A stretch of DNA of 64,000 nt from NCBI GenBank assembly GCA_963759375.1, contig CAVWYY010000004.1, positions 186,001 through 250,000 on the forward strand, in the 5' to 3' direction. The notes under the pieces are model-generated. The model was not told where the DNA came from and searched no databases. It saw only the letters and a program-made list of their open reading frames with translations. Below are positions 62,201 to 64,000 of the stretch, in pieces. Each line of letters starts with the position of its first letter. Position 1 is the first letter of the stretch. The position numbers and the translations under genes are program-made. The stretch is from DASSUW01 sp963759375 (GTDB lineage Bacteria; Actinomycetota; Thermoleophilia; Solirubrobacterales; Solirubrobacteraceae).

Positions 62201-63986
62201 GCTGTCGGCGACGGACCCGGCCGAGGGCGGCGCCGAGCCGGGACGCACGAGGTCAACGCCACCGGGCTTCAGCTGGAACCCGAACTCGGTCAACGCCACG
62301 ACCGGCGACGTGGTCCGGTGGAACTTCCCAGAGGCCACGGCGGGCTTCCCGCATGACGTCTGGGTCATCAAGCCGGGCGAGGCGCCCGACTCCGCGGGCA
62401 CGCAGGTCGCCGACGGAGCGAACCAGCCCGGCGGCGCGCCGGTCTCGACGACGGTGGACCAGGCGGGCGACTGGACGTACCTGTGCAAGCTCCACTCGTC
62501 CGTCCAGGAGGGCCAGTGGACGGGCATGGTCGGCACCGCCCACGTCGCGCAGGGCAGCGGCGCGGCGAGGGCTCGGGCGTCGACTTCACCGAGTACCGGG
62601 TGAACACCGGCGGCGCGACCGGCGACTGGGTGCGCTCCGACAACACCGGGGGCGACGATCCGTTCGAGACGTCGTTCACGGTCGACGACGAGGGCAGCCA
62701 CGTCGTCGAGTACCGCTCGACCGACAACGCCGGGAACCAGGAGGCCATCAAGTCGGTCGCGTTCTCGATCGCGGCCGCGGACCCGGACGCGCCGTCGGTG
62801 GAGGGCTTCGCCGACCCGGCGACGGGCGCGGCGCCGCTGCTGGTGCAGTTCTCGGCGACGGGGCTGGATCCGCAGGGCGGCCCGCTCGACGTACGAGTGG
62901 GACTTCGAGACGACGGCAGCGGCTCGTTCAAGCAGAGCCCGGAGCACACGTACACGGGCGCCGGGGACCTACCACGGCGACGGTGACGGCGACCGATCGG
63001 CAGGGCAAGACCGGCAGCGGCCACCGTGACCGTCGTGGTGACGCGAGGACCGGCAACCAGGCGCCCGTGGCGCGGGCGACGGCCGACCCGAAGTCCGGGC
63101 CAGGCGCCGCTGGCCGTGCAGTTCAGCGCCACGGCCACCGATGACCGGCCGGCGGGCGAGCTCACGTACCTGTGGGACTTCGACGACGGCGGCGCGAGCG
63201 CGCTCGGCCGAAACGCGACCCACACGTACACGCGGCCGGGGACCTACCACGCGACGGTGACGGTGACCGACGCCGAGGGCGCGTTCGACACCGCCGAGGT
63301 CGTCATCACGGTCGAGAACCCGCCCGGCAACGTCCCGCCGACCGTGCAGGCGGCGGCGACGCCGCGGTCCGGCGCGGCGCCGCTGCGGGTGAGCTTCAGC
63401 TCGTCCGCGGTGGATCCGGACGGCGATCAGGTCTCGACGGTGTGGGACTTCGGCGACGGCGTGAAGGCGGGCGGCGCGAACATCGCCCACACCTACACGC
63501 AGGCCGGGCAACTACACGGCGACCGTGACCGTCAAGGACCCCGGGGGGCTGACGGCCACCGACTCGGTGACGATCACCGTGAGCACCACGGCCCGCAGCG
63601 CGCCGCAGGGCTCACCGCCGAGCCGCGGTGACGACTCGGGCGAGTCCACGGATCAGCCGCTCGTGCGGGGCCCGAGGTCCAAGGGCGTACGGTCGGTCAT
63701 CAAGCGCGGCCTGCGGCTCAGGGTCACGTGCGATGACACGGAGGCGTGCCGTGCGAAGTCGGTGCTGCGCGTCTCGGGCGAGCGGCTCGGCGCGTCCAAG
63801 GCTGTGCGCATCGGGGCCGGCAAGTCGCGCACGGTCGTGATCCGGCTCGACCGCACGGTCCGGCGGAACCTCGTGGCGGCGATGCGCCAGGCCGGCATCC
63901 GGCGCCTGAAGGCCACCGCGGTCACGAAGGTCGCGAGCACTGAAGGCATGCGCACCGTCCGCGTGAAGGTGCAGCTGAAGCGCTGA
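56252..63986 (+). CDS. Giant secreted protein: ThuA, PQQ-type sugar dehydrogenase, DUF1349 x2, DUF1080, cupredoxin, PKD repeats (many frameshifts)
   Basis: Segments in all three frames read in order as one protein of about 2,500 residues. A signal (VAAIVSLLGATGASAQ) is followed by a ThuA-like domain (56430-57110: VKVLVFHG, GDRVHPATKGLP, DWPISWCRDFQGGRSFYTGMGR). Next is a glucose/sorbosone dehydrogenase beta-propeller (57140-58990: ESHGVAMAPNGWAIYIGRGDC, GNLYVTVGDSNSSQS, EIYAMGLRNPSRLFIDPETD, GNYGWPYC), then PKD (59040-59190), Ig-like units, and two DUF1349-like domains (DEFDGRALDPKWELVNPNP, DEFDGTALGDSWEVVNPNP). A DUF1080 (3-keto-disaccharide hydrolase-like) domain lies at 61345-61980, a cupredoxin with His, Cys, His, Met ligands at 62260-62555, then three PKD domains and a basic tail. 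ATG 56252 has GGAGG upstream. Most shifts are single extra bases. Confidence 0.78.
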
Positions 63987-63987
63987 G

Positions 63988-64000
63988 CGGGAGGCTCCCG
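63988..64000 (+). terminator. Hairpin at window edge after the giant gene
   Basis: CGGGAG-G-CTCCCG begins two bases after the stop codon and reaches the last base of the window, so only the stem is seen. Position and symmetry fit a transcription terminator; anything following it is not visible. Confidence 0.4.

Noticed and set aside
53039..63986. True mass pseudogenisation of the copper/sugar island
   Set aside because: Metal ligands and motifs are intact in every domain, shifts are almost all single insertions and internal stops are absent within each segment. Sequencing error is more likely, although only re-sequencing can settle it.
51293..63986. Copper resistance operon
   Set aside because: A multicopper oxidase and cupredoxins occur in such operons, but there is no copper P-type ATPase, CopC/CopD, CsoR or CueR-like regulator here, and the divergent partner is a sugar-oxidation protein.

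Overview
The window is high-GC actinobacterial DNA. It most resembles the class Thermoleophilia (Solirubrobacter/Conexibacter-like soil bacteria). This placement rests on gene content and style: many secreted CSLREA/beta-helix, PKD and calcium-repeat proteins, a Lys/Arg-rich KRRLWGDGKGKF-type module repeated in several exported proteins, frequent GTG/TTG starts, 4-base ATGA/GTGA gene overlaps, MMPL and DUF3307 proteins, and several soluble Ser/Thr kinases. It was not tested by a search. I see no rRNA, tRNA, CRISPR array, insertion sequence, phage gene or replication origin.

Layout. 1-4.5 kb: end of a TetR regulator, then a leftward iron-uptake operon (two FecCD permeases, ATPase, siderophore-interacting reductase, perhaps an aldo/keto reductase) behind an iron-box-like palindrome. 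4.5-7 kb: secreted beta-propeller/TIG/PKD/RTX protein and a membrane-anchored partner. 7-12 kb: FAD oxidase, VOC dioxygenase, PadR regulator facing a cupin gene, and a DUF808 membrane protein. 11.7-16 kb: DEAD-box helicase, cyclopropane synthase plus acyl desaturase (membrane lipid modification), cold-shock protein. 16-27 kb: glucuronyl C5-epimerase-like lipoprotein, a large uncharacterised protein, a double-MarR regulator facing a 14-TM exporter, phosphoesterase, ribokinase, DUF202 pair, YcaQ-like protein, a chimeric glycosyltransferase relic and fumarylacetoacetase. 27-37 kb: a family of four exported proteins sharing one C-terminal FecR-like module (two intact, two broken), interrupted by MMPL, SDR and hydrolase genes. 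37-40 kb: a tandem-CHASE2 adenylate cyclase. 40-50 kb: a lipid/steroid-oxidation-like cluster (alpha/beta hydrolase, GMC oxidoreductase and its companion, membrane proteins) with three Ser/Thr kinases and a Crp-type regulator. 50.9-51.3 kb: a hairpin array bounded by 40-base inverted repeats. 51-64 kb: a sugar/copper island made of a sugar-porter MFS transporter, two cupredoxin proteins, a multicopper oxidase, and a divergent giant secreted protein joining ThuA, PQQ-type sugar dehydrogenase, DUF1349, DUF1080, cupredoxin and PKD domains.

Sequence quality matters here. About ten loci, chiefly at 32.7-35.2, 37.3-37.9 and 48-63 kb, read correctly only if single extra bases are removed. Nearly every shift I could resolve is a one-base insertion with no accompanying internal stop codons. 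That pattern looks like insertion-biased sequencing error rather than gene decay, so I annotate these as single genes with apparent frameshifts. Two beta-helix relics and the glycosyltransferase chimera also show structural damage and are called pseudogenes.

How it fits together. The lifestyle suggested is free-living heterotrophic: iron scavenging, cold/membrane adaptation, tyrosine catabolism, extracellular sugar and lipid oxidation, and cAMP signalling (cyclase at 37.3 kb, Crp-type regulator at 50.2 kb, a TGTGA-N6-TCACA site at 25.96 kb). The strongest candidates for undescribed biology are the hairpin array between the convergent stop codons at 50,902 and 51,293, the sugar/copper island, and the FecR-like paralogue family with its shared upstream motif.
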